Shown piece by piece: positions 8,287 through 16,550 of a stretch of 64,000 nucleotides of DNA; positions within the stretch are counted from its first letter, which is position 1, and every line of letters starts with the position of its first letter. The stretch is taken from positions 62,001 through 126,000 of the forward strand of contig NZ_JABWCS010000205.1 in the NCBI RefSeq assembly GCF_013359945.1, given 5' to 3'. Made by a program: the position numbers and the translations under genes. This DNA is from Paenibacillus agri. Lineage in GTDB: Bacteria; Bacillota; Bacilli; Paenibacillales; Paenibacillaceae. The notes under the pieces were generated by a model. It was given only the letters and a program-made list of their open reading frames with translations. It made no database searches and was not told where the DNA came from.

Positions 8287-10062
8287 ATGTATCCCCTAAA
8301 AACAAGCATCATCCTCCTAACTTACAACAAACTTCAATATACGCAGGCTTGTATAGAAAGCATTCGCAAGTACACCCAAAAAGGTACCTATCAACTAATC
8401 GTTGTAGACAATTTGTCGACTGATGGAACACGTGATTGGCTAGCGGATCAGACGGATATTCTTACTATATTTAATGAAGAAAATGTTGGTTTCCCTAAAG
8501 GGTGTAATCAGGGGATTGAAATTGCTACAGGTGACAACATTCTTCTGTTAAATAATGATGTACTTGTAACCGAGAACTGGTTAAGTTTAATGAGTGAATG
8601 TTTGTACAGCTCCAATGATATTGGAGCAGTTGGGCCTGTCTCAAATAGCGCATACGGTGATCAGGAAATTGATACACCTTATTCTACACTTGATGAGATG
8701 TGGAGCTTTGCCAATAAGTACAACCTTTCTACAGCACCCGATTGGGAGCAGAAAATAAAACTGATTGGATTTTGTATGCTAATCAAAAAAGAGGTCGTTG
8801 ATCAAATCGGACTCTTAGATGAGATATTTAGCCCAGGAATGTGCGAGGACGGGGATTATTCATTACGCATTATTCAGGCGGGATATAAACTGATGGTATG
8901 TCGAAATATATTTATCCATCATTTTGGATCTACTTCTTTCGGAGAGATGCCTGAACAACGCCAACAATTATGGGCACGAAACAGACAGAAATTCGCAGAA
9001 AAGTGGGGCTTCCCTACGGCATACGGCTCAAAAGAAGAACTCATTCAGTTGATTGATGAACCTGATCGGCAAAAAAATATTAGGGTACTGGACGTCAACT
9101 GTGGGAGTGGAAGCGCGTTATTAAATATTAAATACAATTACCCTGCTGCTGAAATATATGGTATTGACGAGAATGAGAAGGCCGCTGAAATTACAGGGAC
9201 ATTTGCCAATATTAAAGTAGGGAAGGCTGAAGAGGTTAAACTGGAAGAGAACTTCTATGATTATATTATTCTCAGTGATGTTATTGAGCGGATGGTTAAC
9301 CCATGGAACTACATTTTTAATGTTAAAAGTGCTCTAAAGACAAATGGGAAAATACTTGCTAGCATTTCAAATGCCTCTCACTATGGATTTTTATTTTCTT
9401 TGTTAAAGAATAAATCTCTTTATGGGGACAATGATATATTGAGTAACACTCAATTACGCGTATTCACATTGGCCGAAATTGAAAATCTTTTTACCCAAAC
9501 TGGATTTGGCCAAATCGAGTATGCGCAAGAACAGAATCATATCTCGGAAGTAGAGCAACAATTTATTGATCAGTTAGCAAGATTGAGTGGATTAAATAAT
9601 TCGGATCATCTTAGAACAGCACGATATATCATAAAGGCAACGAAGCAGACATCTATATTATCCATAGATACGATCAAGAATTTATTGGAGCAACTGAGCG
9701 AAAGTAATGGACAAGGACAATCTTTAATTACTGAGCTAATTGGCATGATTAATGAGCAATCGTTAGACTCATCAATGATCATTGAAGCGATGGGGTTTCT
9801 AAATATTGATAAACAGCGTGTCTATAATTTCTTGGCTAATAAATTCTTTGAGCATGGTTTATACAATTATATTGTACCGCTTCTGAATGCGTCATTGGAA
9901 ATAAATCCCAAACATCATGATACTTTATATAACTATGCATTTATTCTCTATAGCGTAGGTGCAAACGACGCCGCCTTACAATATCTGAATTTAATAGATT
10001 CTAGTGATGAAGAGACATCAAGACTTTTACAAAAAGTCCTTCAAAACCTGGAGGGAGTATAA
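8287..10062 (+). CDS. Glycosyltransferase-methyltransferase-TPR fusion, copy 1
   Basis: This 591-residue protein has three parts. Residues 5-230 are a family 2 glycosyltransferase (TSIILLTYNK, VVDNLSTDGT, LLLNNDVLV as the DXD-like site). Residues about 265-400 are a class I SAM methyltransferase (VLDVNCGSGSALL, GIDENEKA), and residues about 515-585 are a TPR-like helical tail (NASLEINPKHHDTLYNYAFIL). The first SAM-binding glycine position is Asn here (DVNCGSG, against EVGCGCG in copy 2), so methyltransferase activity may be altered. AAAGGG lies 8 bases before the ATG. The stop overlaps the next start (TAATG), so the two are coupled. The expected role is adding a sugar and methylating it, with the TPR binding the acceptor or partners. 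The acceptor is unknown; flagellin is a guess from genome position. Confidence 0.83.
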   Translation: MYPLKTSIILLTYNKLQYTQACIESIRKYTQKGTYQLIVVDNLSTDGTRDWLADQTDILTIFNEENVGFPKGCNQGIEIATGDNILLLNNDVLVTENWLSLMSECLYSSNDIGAVGPVSNSAYGDQEIDTPYSTLDEMWSFANKYNLSTAPDWEQKIKLIGFCMLIKKEVVDQIGLLDEIFSPGMCEDGDYSLRIIQAGYKLMVCRNIFIHHFGSTSFGEMPEQRQQLWARNRQKFAEKWGFPTAYGSKEELIQLIDEPDRQKNIRVLDVNCGSGSALLNIKYNYPAAEIYGIDENEKAAEITGTFANIKVGKAEEVKLEENFYDYIILSDVIERMVNPWNYIFNVKSALKTNGKILASISNASHYGFLFSLLKNKSLYGDNDILSNTQLRVFTLAEIENLFTQTGFGQIEYAQEQNHISEVEQQFIDQLARLSGLNNSDHLRTARYIIKATKQTSILSIDTIKNLLEQLSESNGQGQSLITELIGMINEQSLDSSMIIEAMGFLNIDKQRVYNFLANKFFEHGLYNYIVPLLNASLEINPKHHDTLYNYAFILYSVGANDAALQYLNLIDSSDEETSRLLQKVLQNLEGV

Positions 10063-11123
10063 TGAGATTATCATTGGTGATGATTGTTAAAAATGGGGAA
10101 TCGACTTTAAGACGTTGCCTGGAAAGTGCGGCTAAGTACGTTGATGAAATTATAATTGTTGATACCGGTTCAACAGATAACACGAAGTTAATTGCTCTCG
10201 ATTACCAATCGAGAGTTTTTGATTATGAATGGACAAATGACTTTGGAGCAGCCCGCAATTATGCATTGGATAAGTCAACATGTGAGTGGAGCCTAGTTCT
10301 GGATGCGGACGAATATATATCAAATGATTGTAGAGAAGCTCTGACAAATCATTTGCATAGCGTCCCCGCTATTGGAAAGGTTAAACTGATCGATAAATTC
10401 ATGGGTAAGGATGGGATCAATCATGAGCAAACATATATTTCGAGATTATTTCCTACCAATTGCCGGTATACAGGGAGAATCCATGAACAGATCGTATCGG
10501 ATCTTCCACGCCATAAAGTAGATATAGAAATTCAACATGATGGTTATTTTCAAAAGGAAAAGTCTTCAAGAAATGTTCCGATATTGATTGATGAAATTTT
10601 AGACCACCCTGAAGATCCATATTTTCATTATCAGATTGCCAAAGAGTATCGAGGGATGGGGAATCATGAGGAAGCATACTCTCATCTTAGTACAGCCTAC
10701 AGTAAAATCACGAGGAGAGAAGGATATGCTCCAAGTATAATTATTAATCTTATGTATTCAATAATTTCTACAGGCCATCTAGAAGAAGGCTTACATATTA
10801 TTGAAAGTGAACAGAAATTTATGTGGAATTCATCTGATTTTTATTTTGTTTCTGCTCTTTTTCTGCTCGAACTTATCAATAGTAATTTAGAGATCTATGG
10901 CGAATTGCTGCCATTGATTGAGGATTATTACTTGCGGGCGTTGGAGATTGGAGATAATGAACAGGAAGGAAGCGTTATAGGAACGGGTAGCTTTGCTGCT
11001 CATCATAATTTGGGTGTCTATTACGAGGTTACAGGAAGTATTAATAAGGCACAAGAGCAGTACAGAAAAGCAGCTTTCTATAACTATGAACCATCTTTAG
11101 AACGGTTGAAAGAGCTTAAATGA
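10062..11123 (+). CDS. SunS-like family 2 glycosyltransferase with TPR tail
   Basis: This 353-residue protein has a GT-A domain beginning RLSLVMIVKNGESTLRRCL, with IIIVDTGSTDNT and the DXD-like LVLDADEYI near residue 82. The helical second half (about 185-350) contains YFHYQIAKEYRGMGNHEEAY and NLGVYYEVTGSINKAQEQY, which are TPR-type repeats. This layout matches the beta-1,4-glucosyltransferase-like/SunS group, which includes protein (Ser/Thr/Cys) glycosyltransferases. It overlaps the preceding stop by one base and lies between the two large fusion proteins, so all three likely act on the same acceptor. A protein acceptor is plausible because TPR-bearing members often bind polypeptides, but this is inference. 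Confidence 0.83.
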   Translation: MRLSLVMIVKNGESTLRRCLESAAKYVDEIIIVDTGSTDNTKLIALDYQSRVFDYEWTNDFGAARNYALDKSTCEWSLVLDADEYISNDCREALTNHLHSVPAIGKVKLIDKFMGKDGINHEQTYISRLFPTNCRYTGRIHEQIVSDLPRHKVDIEIQHDGYFQKEKSSRNVPILIDEILDHPEDPYFHYQIAKEYRGMGNHEEAYSHLSTAYSKITRREGYAPSIIINLMYSIISTGHLEEGLHIIESEQKFMWNSSDFYFVSALFLLELINSNLEIYGELLPLIEDYYLRALEIGDNEQEGSVIGTGSFAAHHNLGVYYEVTGSINKAQEQYRKAAFYNYEPSLERLKELK

Positions 11124-11166
11124 GAGACATTAGTTATAACGGACAAAAGTGAAAGCAGGTATGAAC

Positions 11167-12921
11167 ATGAACAAAACAAGTATTGTCATATTGACGTATA
11201 ATAAGCTTGAGTTTACCATCGATTGTATTGAAAGCATTAGAGAGTATACTACTCAGGGTACATATGAAATCATTGTGGTAGACAACGCCTCAACAGATGG
11301 AAGCAGGGAATGGCTGTCAGAACAAATGGATATTATTACGATCTTTAATGATGAGAATTATGGTTTCCCTAAGGGATGTAATCAAGGAATAGAGGTAGCT
11401 ACTGGGGAGAACATTCTATTACTAAATAATGACGTCATTGTTACAACTAATTGGCTGGATAATCTATTGCTTGCGCTGAATAGTTCTGCTGAGGTGGGGG
11501 CTGTTGGAGCAATCAGTAACGAATGTACATATTATCAGAACATTAGTGTTAATTATACCAATATAGAAGAAATGCAAGAATTCGCAAAAAAGATCAATAT
11601 ACATAATCCGAGTGAATGGGAACAACGGATAAAACTCGTTGGTTTTTGCATGTTGATAAAACGAGGAGTTATTAATGAAATTGGAATACTTGACGAGATA
11701 TTTTCACCAGGAAATTTTGAGGACGATGATTACTCTTTCCGAATAATGCAAGCTGGTTACAGGCTATTGTTATGCAAGGACACGTTCGTTCATCATCATG
11801 GGCATGCGACTTTCTCTGTCGATTCCAGAAGTTTTTATAATATTTTGGAGCAAAATGCATTGAAATTTAAAGAAAAATGGAATTTTGACTCCAGTGACTC
11901 TGCCAATATCAGATTCGATGTTGTTCAATTAGTGGATACAAGTCCATTAGAGCCTATAAAAGTATTGGAAGTTGGCTGTGGCTGTGGAGGGACCTTGCTT
12001 GAGATTAAAAATAGGTATAAGGATGCGGATTTGTATGGCATTGAGTTGAATGGAAATTCAGCAGCCATAGCCTCTCTTTTTGCAAATGTAAGTTCCTCAA
12101 ATGTAGAACATCAATTGGAATATCCTGAGAATTTCTTTGACTATATAATCCTTCCTGATATTCTGGAACACCTGATTGATCCATGGTCTGTTCTGAAAAA
12201 CCTGAAAAAGCATCTGAAGAATAAAGGTAAGTTGATCACCAGCATTCCTAATGTGATGCATTATAGTGTATTACGTGATACTTTACAGGGAAGATGGAAA
12301 TATACAGAAGCCGGTCTTTTAGAGCGGACCCACTTACGGTTTTTCACAATATATGAAATTCAAGAAATGTTCCAAGATGCAGGTTTTGTCGATCTGAGTT
12401 ATAAGGGAAATATCATTCCTATCCCAGAAGAAGATGAAGAATTCATATTAAAACTGGGTAATCTAGGAGGCTCATCCTTCGAACAACAATATAGGGTCTA
12501 TCAATGGTTGGTGAAGGCGGAGAAAAATGATCCCATTTATACTATAGGGAATTCAGTAAAGGGTGTAGACCTAACATCTCTACAAGAGATGGATTTCACA
12601 GAGATTGTGGTGTTGATAAAAACAAACAACTTGAGTTCTTCAGAGATTATTACAGTAGTGGAAGAGTATGCTCAGGAGAAACAGGCGACCTATAACTTGT
12701 TAGCGATAAGCTTGTACAATGAGAGAATGTTTGATCATATTATTCCTTTATTATCACAATCCTTATCTATTGATTCATCGCATATGGAGACATTGTATAA
12801 CTTGGGACATATACTCTACGAAGCCAACGAAAAAGAATTAGCTTTAGAATACCTCCAGCAAATAGCAGTTAAGGACAAAGCTACACAAGATTTAATTAAC
12901 GAGATAATGTCCTTATATTAA
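11167..12921 (+). CDS. Glycosyltransferase-methyltransferase-TPR fusion, copy 2
   Basis: This is a paralogue of the gene at 8287 with the same order of parts: family 2 glycosyltransferase (TSIVILTYNKLEFT, VVDNASTDGS, LLLNNDVIV), SAM methyltransferase (VLEVGCGCGGTLLEIK, GIELNGNSA, DYIILPDILEHL), then a TPR tail (LSIDSSHMETLYNLGHIL). Unlike copy 1, the glycine-rich SAM loop is canonical. ATG 11167 is preferred because AGCAGG ends 7 bases upstream; GTG 11149 and ATG 11161 are possible but badly spaced. It is 584 residues from this start. The best conserved stretch between copies is the first 200 residues. It is co-transcribed with the preceding genes, with a gap of only 43 bases. Confidence 0.83.
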   Translation: MNKTSIVILTYNKLEFTIDCIESIREYTTQGTYEIIVVDNASTDGSREWLSEQMDIITIFNDENYGFPKGCNQGIEVATGENILLLNNDVIVTTNWLDNLLLALNSSAEVGAVGAISNECTYYQNISVNYTNIEEMQEFAKKINIHNPSEWEQRIKLVGFCMLIKRGVINEIGILDEIFSPGNFEDDDYSFRIMQAGYRLLLCKDTFVHHHGHATFSVDSRSFYNILEQNALKFKEKWNFDSSDSANIRFDVVQLVDTSPLEPIKVLEVGCGCGGTLLEIKNRYKDADLYGIELNGNSAAIASLFANVSSSNVEHQLEYPENFFDYIILPDILEHLIDPWSVLKNLKKHLKNKGKLITSIPNVMHYSVLRDTLQGRWKYTEAGLLERTHLRFFTIYEIQEMFQDAGFVDLSYKGNIIPIPEEDEEFILKLGNLGGSSFEQQYRVYQWLVKAEKNDPIYTIGNSVKGVDLTSLQEMDFTEIVVLIKTNNLSSSEIITVVEEYAQEKQATYNLLAISLYNERMFDHIIPLLSQSLSIDSSHMETLYNLGHILYEANEKELALEYLQQIAVKDKATQDLINEIMSLY

Positions 12922-12942
12922 TTTATAGTGGGAAAATAAAAT

Positions 12943-13285
12943 GTGGTAAATTTAGATATTAAGGGAGCTAGAGAACTGATTGAATCAATAATTATTAGCT
13001 ATTAATATAGGGATGCAAGCCGAAATAAATCTATCAGAGATTATCACATCAGTTAAAAGCGATAAACTGAACTGTGAAACGTTAATAAATATTACTCCCT
13101 TTTTAAATGCATCTCTTGAAATTGATATTACTCATCAGCTAACATTATTTAATTACGCGTCTATACTTCATCAAATAGGAGCAAATGATAAAGCTATAGT
13201 GTTTTTAAATATGATCAAAGAAAAAGATAGTGAATCTGAACAGTTGCTATCTAAAGTAAGTGAACATCTTCATAGCATTCGATGA
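12943..13285 (+). pseudogene. Remnant of a third fusion-protein copy (TPR tail)
   Basis: Two fragments in different frames resemble the last part of the fusion proteins. The first is a 20-codon piece from GTG 12943 (NLDIKGARELIES). The second is a 90-codon frame from ATG 13013 to 13285 containing ITPFLNASLEIDITHQ and LFNYASILHQIGANDKAIVFLNMI. The second closely matches residues about 535-585 of the 8287 product. No glycosyltransferase or methyltransferase domain precedes them. The 13013 frame could still be expressed as a free TPR peptide, but no ribosome site is visible. A truncated duplicate is the simplest reading. Confidence 0.6.
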
Positions 13286-13408
13286 GAATCAGTTAAGAAT
13301 TATCCCTAGATATTTATAATGTTTGTTTCAAAGTTCATCCTGCTGGTTAAATATTCTTAATCGAAATTCTATACCGCTTGTTGATAACGTCTTTTGTAGA
13401 AAAATGTA

Positions 13409-13460
13409 GAAAATGATTACTGAATATTGTAGTGGTAATTTATTGAATGTAATCATTTTC
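13409..13460. repeat. Perfect 11-bp inverted repeat upstream of the cold-shock gene
   Basis: GAAAATGATTA (13409-13419) and TAATCATTTTC (13450-13460) are exact complements with a 30-base AT-rich loop, followed by TTTTCC. It could be a weak end signal for the island transcripts or an operator just upstream of the promoter at 13469. Confidence 0.4.
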
Positions 13461-13468
13461 TTTTCCAA

Positions 13469-13498
13469 TTGACAATTGAGAAGCAGCGATGGTATAGT
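13469..13498 (+). promoter_or_regulatory. SigA-type promoter of the cold-shock gene
   Basis: TTGACA at 13469-13474 and TATAGT at 13493-13498 are separated by 18 bases. The predicted leader is about 45 bases. The ribosome site AAGGGA at 13535-13540 is 11 bases before the ATG. Confidence 0.75.
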
Positions 13499-13551
13499 CG
13501 AGTTGTGAGCAAGACTCACGTTCATCTGATGACGAAGGGAATGTTTAATCA

Positions 13552-13749
13552 ATGGAAGGTAAAGTAAAATGGTTTAATGCAGAAAAAGGTTATGGTTTTA
13601 TCGAAACTGCAGACGGTGGGGACGTATTTGTACACTTTTCCGCGATTCAAACAGACGGTTTCAAGACATTGGATGAGGGTCAATCCGTAGAATTTGATAT
13701 CGTTGAAGGTGCACGTGGACCACAAGCAGCTAACGTAATCAAATTATAA
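13552..13749 (+). CDS. Cold-shock protein, CspA family
   Basis: The 65-residue single cold-shock domain contains the RNA-binding motifs KGYGFIE (RNP1) and VFVHFSAI (RNP2), the normal length and start for the family ([17 protein letters not shown]). These proteins bind single-stranded RNA and DNA and prevent RNA secondary structure, especially after cold shock. It is monocistronic: it has its own promoter at 13469 and an excellent terminator at 13811. It marks the right edge of the AT-rich island. The family is certain; which csp paralogue it is cannot be told from one window. Confidence 0.95.
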   Translation: MEGKVKWFNAEKGYGFIETADGGDVFVHFSAIQTDGFKTLDEGQSVEFDIVEGARGPQAANVIKL

Positions 13750-13810
13750 TCATCCGGCGAAGCCGACCTACATATATGGTAGATGGTTAGCAATTGATAC
13801 AACGCTAGCG

Positions 13811-13844
13811 AGAACCTTGGGAATATTCCCAAGGTTCTTTTTAT
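13811..13844 (+). terminator. Rho-independent terminator of the cold-shock gene
   Basis: A perfect 28-base palindrome with 14-base arms (AGAACCTTGGGAAT on the left) is followed by TTTTTATT. Confidence 0.88.
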
Positions 13845-13895
13845 TGTATACGCAATCATTGGACAGTTAAGCGTACATAGATGGTTTTATATAGC

Positions 13896-13962
13896 TATAA
13901 TTTTCCATAAAAAGGTTTCGTCCTCCCGATACTCGGGTAATGGCTTACGTTGAGCTTTTTAT
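13896..13962 (+). promoter_or_regulatory. Leader region of the SLH gene: possible -10 and structured element
   Basis: TATAAT at 13896-13901 could be a -10 box, but no good -35 is seen. ATAAAAAG (13907-13914) pairs exactly with CTTTTTAT (13955-13962), enclosing a CCCGA-TAC-TCGGG hairpin at 13925-13937. No known riboswitch class was recognised. It may be a structured 5' leader. Confidence 0.35.
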
Positions 13963-14010
13963 CTTACCTCGACGCACACTAATACTTTCTGTAGGAGGAT
14001 GAACTGCAAA

Positions 14011-15459
14011 ATGAAAAAGATGTGGCGCGGTCTTATGACCGGAATGCTGGGAGTGAGCATGTTGCTCGGCTCTCTAGGCAGTGTATCTGCAGCCCCTGTG
14101 CCCAAAGATATTCAGGGACACTGGGCTCAGGCGCAATTGCAGCAATGGCTTGATAAGGGCTATCTTGGGGGATACCCTGACGGTACAGTTAAGCCCAATA
14201 ATGCGATTACACGTGCAGAATATGTTGCCTTCGTAAACCGTCTGTTCGGATTCACTGAGACAGGAACTGTTAACTTCACGGATCTTAAGGCCTCGAATTG
14301 GTCCTACCTTGAAGTAGCTAAGGCTGTCAGAGCGGGATACATTGGAGGGTATGAAAATAATACGTTCCGTCCTAATAATCCCTTAACCAGACAGGAGGCA
14401 GCTGTGATTACTGCCAAGCTGTTGAAGCTGAATACGAATGCATCTACTACTAAATTTAAAGACAACAGTCAGTTTGCCGCATGGAGCCGTGGAGCCATCG
14501 CAGCAGCTGCAGATAAGAAGATCATAAACGGCTATCCAGACGGAACATTCGGTCCTAAAAAAGCGCTGACCCGCGCCGAGGCAGTAGGTATCATAAGCAA
14601 CTCGGTAGTGTATAAACCGACAGCACCAGGCGGTGTGAATCCTACGCCAGTACCTACACCAACACCGTCGGCTACACCTGTACCTACAGCCAGTCCTACC
14701 CCAGTTCCTACATCTGTTCCAGGTGGGGGCAGCGGAGGCGGCGGCGGTGGTGGCGGTGGCGGGACCATCACCACTCCAACGGTTACTGGTGCCACCTATG
14801 GTCATGTCGGATCGGTTACTGCAGATGTGTACCTCACACCTTCAGTAACAGGTGAAGTATATTATGTTGTGGTTCCATATACCAGCACGCTGATAACACC
14901 AAGTGTGGCGGAAGTAAAAGATGGACAGGGTGGTGCTGGTGTAACGGTTGTAAACCATGGAACCAAGGCAACCGCCGCTAACACAACAGTCTCCTTCTCC
15001 GTTTATGGCCTGCAAGCCAACACAGAATATGCTACATTCGCTGTAGTTACGGACACTTCCGGCAATTGGTCCTCCGTAGCAAAAGTGCAGTTGAAGACAG
15101 CCCCAGCCAATGCAGATGCCATTACGCTGGCACAACCGGGACAGATTGGAACCGTAACAGCTGATGTGTACTTCAAGTATGGACAGGCTGGCGGAACGAC
15201 CCAGCAGGTTAAATACGTAGTACTTCCTGAGAACGATGCTGTACCAAGTGCTGCACAGGTGGCAGCCGGTCAGAATAGTGCAGGTACCACGCTGGCAGCA
15301 CCATGGACAGGTACTGTGTCTGTGCTTCCAGGGGCAGGTCACACGCACACCTTAACTGGACTTACTGCGGGAACAGGTTATAAGGTTTATCTGGTTAGCG
15401 GCTCCGGCAGCAACTGGTCATCCGTAGAGGTTGTCCGCTTGCATACAAAGCAGCCATAG
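14011..15459 (+). CDS. Secreted SLH-domain surface protein
   Basis: The product has 482 residues from ATG 14011. The ATG at 13999 directly abuts TAGGAGG, so the one 12 bases later is preferred. A signal peptide ends near residue 27-28 (SVSAAP). Three S-layer-homology domains follow, at about 30-75, 92-138 and 150-195 (GHWAQAQLQQWLDKGYLGGYPDG, WSYLEVAKAVRAGYIGGY, WSRGAIAAAADKKIINGYPDG). Next come a Pro/Thr-rich linker with repeated PTP motifs and a run of about ten glycines. The C-terminus has two related beta-rich modules, each starting with a G-VTADVY motif and ending in NWSSV. SLH domains anchor proteins to pyruvylated secondary cell-wall polymer. The function of the C-terminal modules is unknown; they may be adhesive or structural. 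It is monocistronic. Confidence 0.88.
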   Translation: MKKMWRGLMTGMLGVSMLLGSLGSVSAAPVPKDIQGHWAQAQLQQWLDKGYLGGYPDGTVKPNNAITRAEYVAFVNRLFGFTETGTVNFTDLKASNWSYLEVAKAVRAGYIGGYENNTFRPNNPLTRQEAAVITAKLLKLNTNASTTKFKDNSQFAAWSRGAIAAAADKKIINGYPDGTFGPKKALTRAEAVGIISNSVVYKPTAPGGVNPTPVPTPTPSATPVPTASPTPVPTSVPGGGSGGGGGGGGGGTITTPTVTGATYGHVGSVTADVYLTPSVTGEVYYVVVPYTSTLITPSVAEVKDGQGGAGVTVVNHGTKATAANTTVSFSVYGLQANTEYATFAVVTDTSGNWSSVAKVQLKTAPANADAITLAQPGQIGTVTADVYFKYGQAGGTTQQVKYVVLPENDAVPSAAQVAAGQNSAGTTLAAPWTGTVSVLPGAGHTHTLTGLTAGTGYKVYLVSGSGSNWSSVEVVRLHTKQP

Positions 15460-15555
15460 CAGAAGGGATTCAGGTAGCAGATTCATAAGTGATGAATTTA
15501 GTTACACTGACTGTGCATGAGCAATTATAGTCTGTAGCAGAATAGAATTGTAATC

Positions 15556-15600
15556 GTCCGGAAAGGGTCGTTTCTATGCTCTTTCCGGACTTCTTTTTTA
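15556..15600 (+). terminator. Terminator of the SLH gene
   Basis: GTCCGGAAAG (15556-15565) pairs with CTTTCCGGAC (15581-15590) and is followed by TTCTTTTTT. Confidence 0.85.
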
Positions 15601-15682
15601 AAGACGAATATCTTGTAGGGAATTTGTTAGCTTAATGTAAAGGCTGTCATGATTTGTTTTTTACTTAGCTCTAACAATTTGG

Positions 15683-15688
15683 TATAAT
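15683..15688 (+). promoter_or_regulatory. Possible -10 box of hpf
   Basis: TATAAT lies about 29 bases before the ATG at 15717, upstream of AGGAGG. The -35 region is poor, so an alternative sigma factor or activator may be involved. Confidence 0.4.
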
Positions 15689-15716
15689 GGAGCTGTAAAC
15701 AAAGGAGGAGTGCCCC

Positions 15717-16271
15717 ATGCAATTTAGCATTCGAGGTCAACAAATTGAAGTGACCGACGCTTTGAGAGACTATGTTGATAAGAAGCTCAGCAGACTTGAG
15801 AAGTATTTCGATGCACCCCCTACCTCAGAAGGATATGTAACGCTTAGCGTTGTACGCGGCCTTCATACAGTGGAAGTAACGATTCCGCTTGCAGGTGTGA
15901 CGCTTCGTGCGGAAGATCGCAGCGATGACATGTATTCATCCATTGATGCCGTAGTGGACAAGCTGGAACGCCAAATTCGTAAACACAAGACCAAATTGAA
16001 CCGTAAGTTCCGTCAGGAAGGCAGCCTGAAGACATTATTCGTGGAAGGCAATGGTAGCTCTGTAGCTGTAGAAGAACAGGATACGGACGATGATTTGGAG
16101 GTTGTACGGAACAAGCGCTTTACTCTGAAACCTATGGATGTGGAGGAAGCTATCCTGCAAATGAATATGGTAGGACATAACTTCTTTGTCTTCTCCAATA
16201 TCGATACATCCGAAGTGAGTGTTGTTTACAAACGTAACGATGGTAAATACGGACTGATTGAACAGAACTAA
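15717..16271 (+). CDS. hpf: Ribosome hibernation promoting factor, long form
   Basis: The 184 residues match long HPF. The N-terminal S30AE/YfiA domain (1-105: MQFSIRGQQIEVTDALRDYVDKKLSRLEKYF) binds the small-subunit decoding site. A linker rich in Asp and Glu (about 115-128) follows, then the C-terminal dimerisation domain (about 130-184: KRFTLKPMDVEEAILQMNMVGHNFFVF). Long HPF makes inactive 100S ribosomes in stationary phase or stress. AGGAGG lies upstream with about 7 bases of spacing. The gene is next to secA, as in B. subtilis (yvyD-secA). It is bounded by terminators on both sides, so it is monocistronic. The annotation is secure. Confidence 0.95.
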   Translation: MQFSIRGQQIEVTDALRDYVDKKLSRLEKYFDAPPTSEGYVTLSVVRGLHTVEVTIPLAGVTLRAEDRSDDMYSSIDAVVDKLERQIRKHKTKLNRKFRQEGSLKTLFVEGNGSSVAVEEQDTDDDLEVVRNKRFTLKPMDVEEAILQMNMVGHNFFVFSNIDTSEVSVVYKRNDGKYGLIEQN

Positions 16272-16341
16272 ACTTCAGCCAATTTCAATAATTGCTGCGA
16301 TTTAGAAGGGATTATTATCAGTCAGATGTGAAAAATTAAAC

Positions 16342-16375
16342 GAGCCCTTATTCGCGTGAAGCGAATAGGGCTCTT
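16342..16375 (+). terminator. Terminator-like hairpin after hpf
   Basis: GAGCCC-T-TATTCGC and GCGAATA-GGGCTC pair over 13 bp with one bulge around a GTGAA loop. The T tract after it is short. Confidence 0.7.
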
Positions 16376-16423
16376 ATGCGTATATATAGTTATGTATGAA
16401 AATGTGCCAAGTATTTGCTTGTA

Positions 16424-16452
16424 TTGCGGCATCTCTTACAAACTGTTACAAT
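16424..16452 (+). promoter_or_regulatory. Likely secA promoter
   Basis: TTGCGG (16424-16429) and TACAAT (16447-16452) are 17 bases apart, leaving an untranslated leader of about 90 bases before secA. Confidence 0.55.
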
Positions 16453-16550
16453 TTATGAAGCAGCGGAATCGATTCTGCATTTTGGCCCTTTCAATTTAAG
16501 TGGGGATGGGCTAAGGTTCCACCATCTGTGTTGCATGAAAGGGGTTAACC

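Noticed and set aside
13907..13962. Cyclic-di-GMP or cyclic-di-AMP riboswitch before the SLH gene
   Set aside because: The conserved core motifs of these classes were not found by eye, so it is left as an unassigned structure.
14383..14805. Antisense frames opposite the SLH gene, including a polyproline protein
   Set aside because: They are the complement of the Gly-run and Pro/Thr linker codons.
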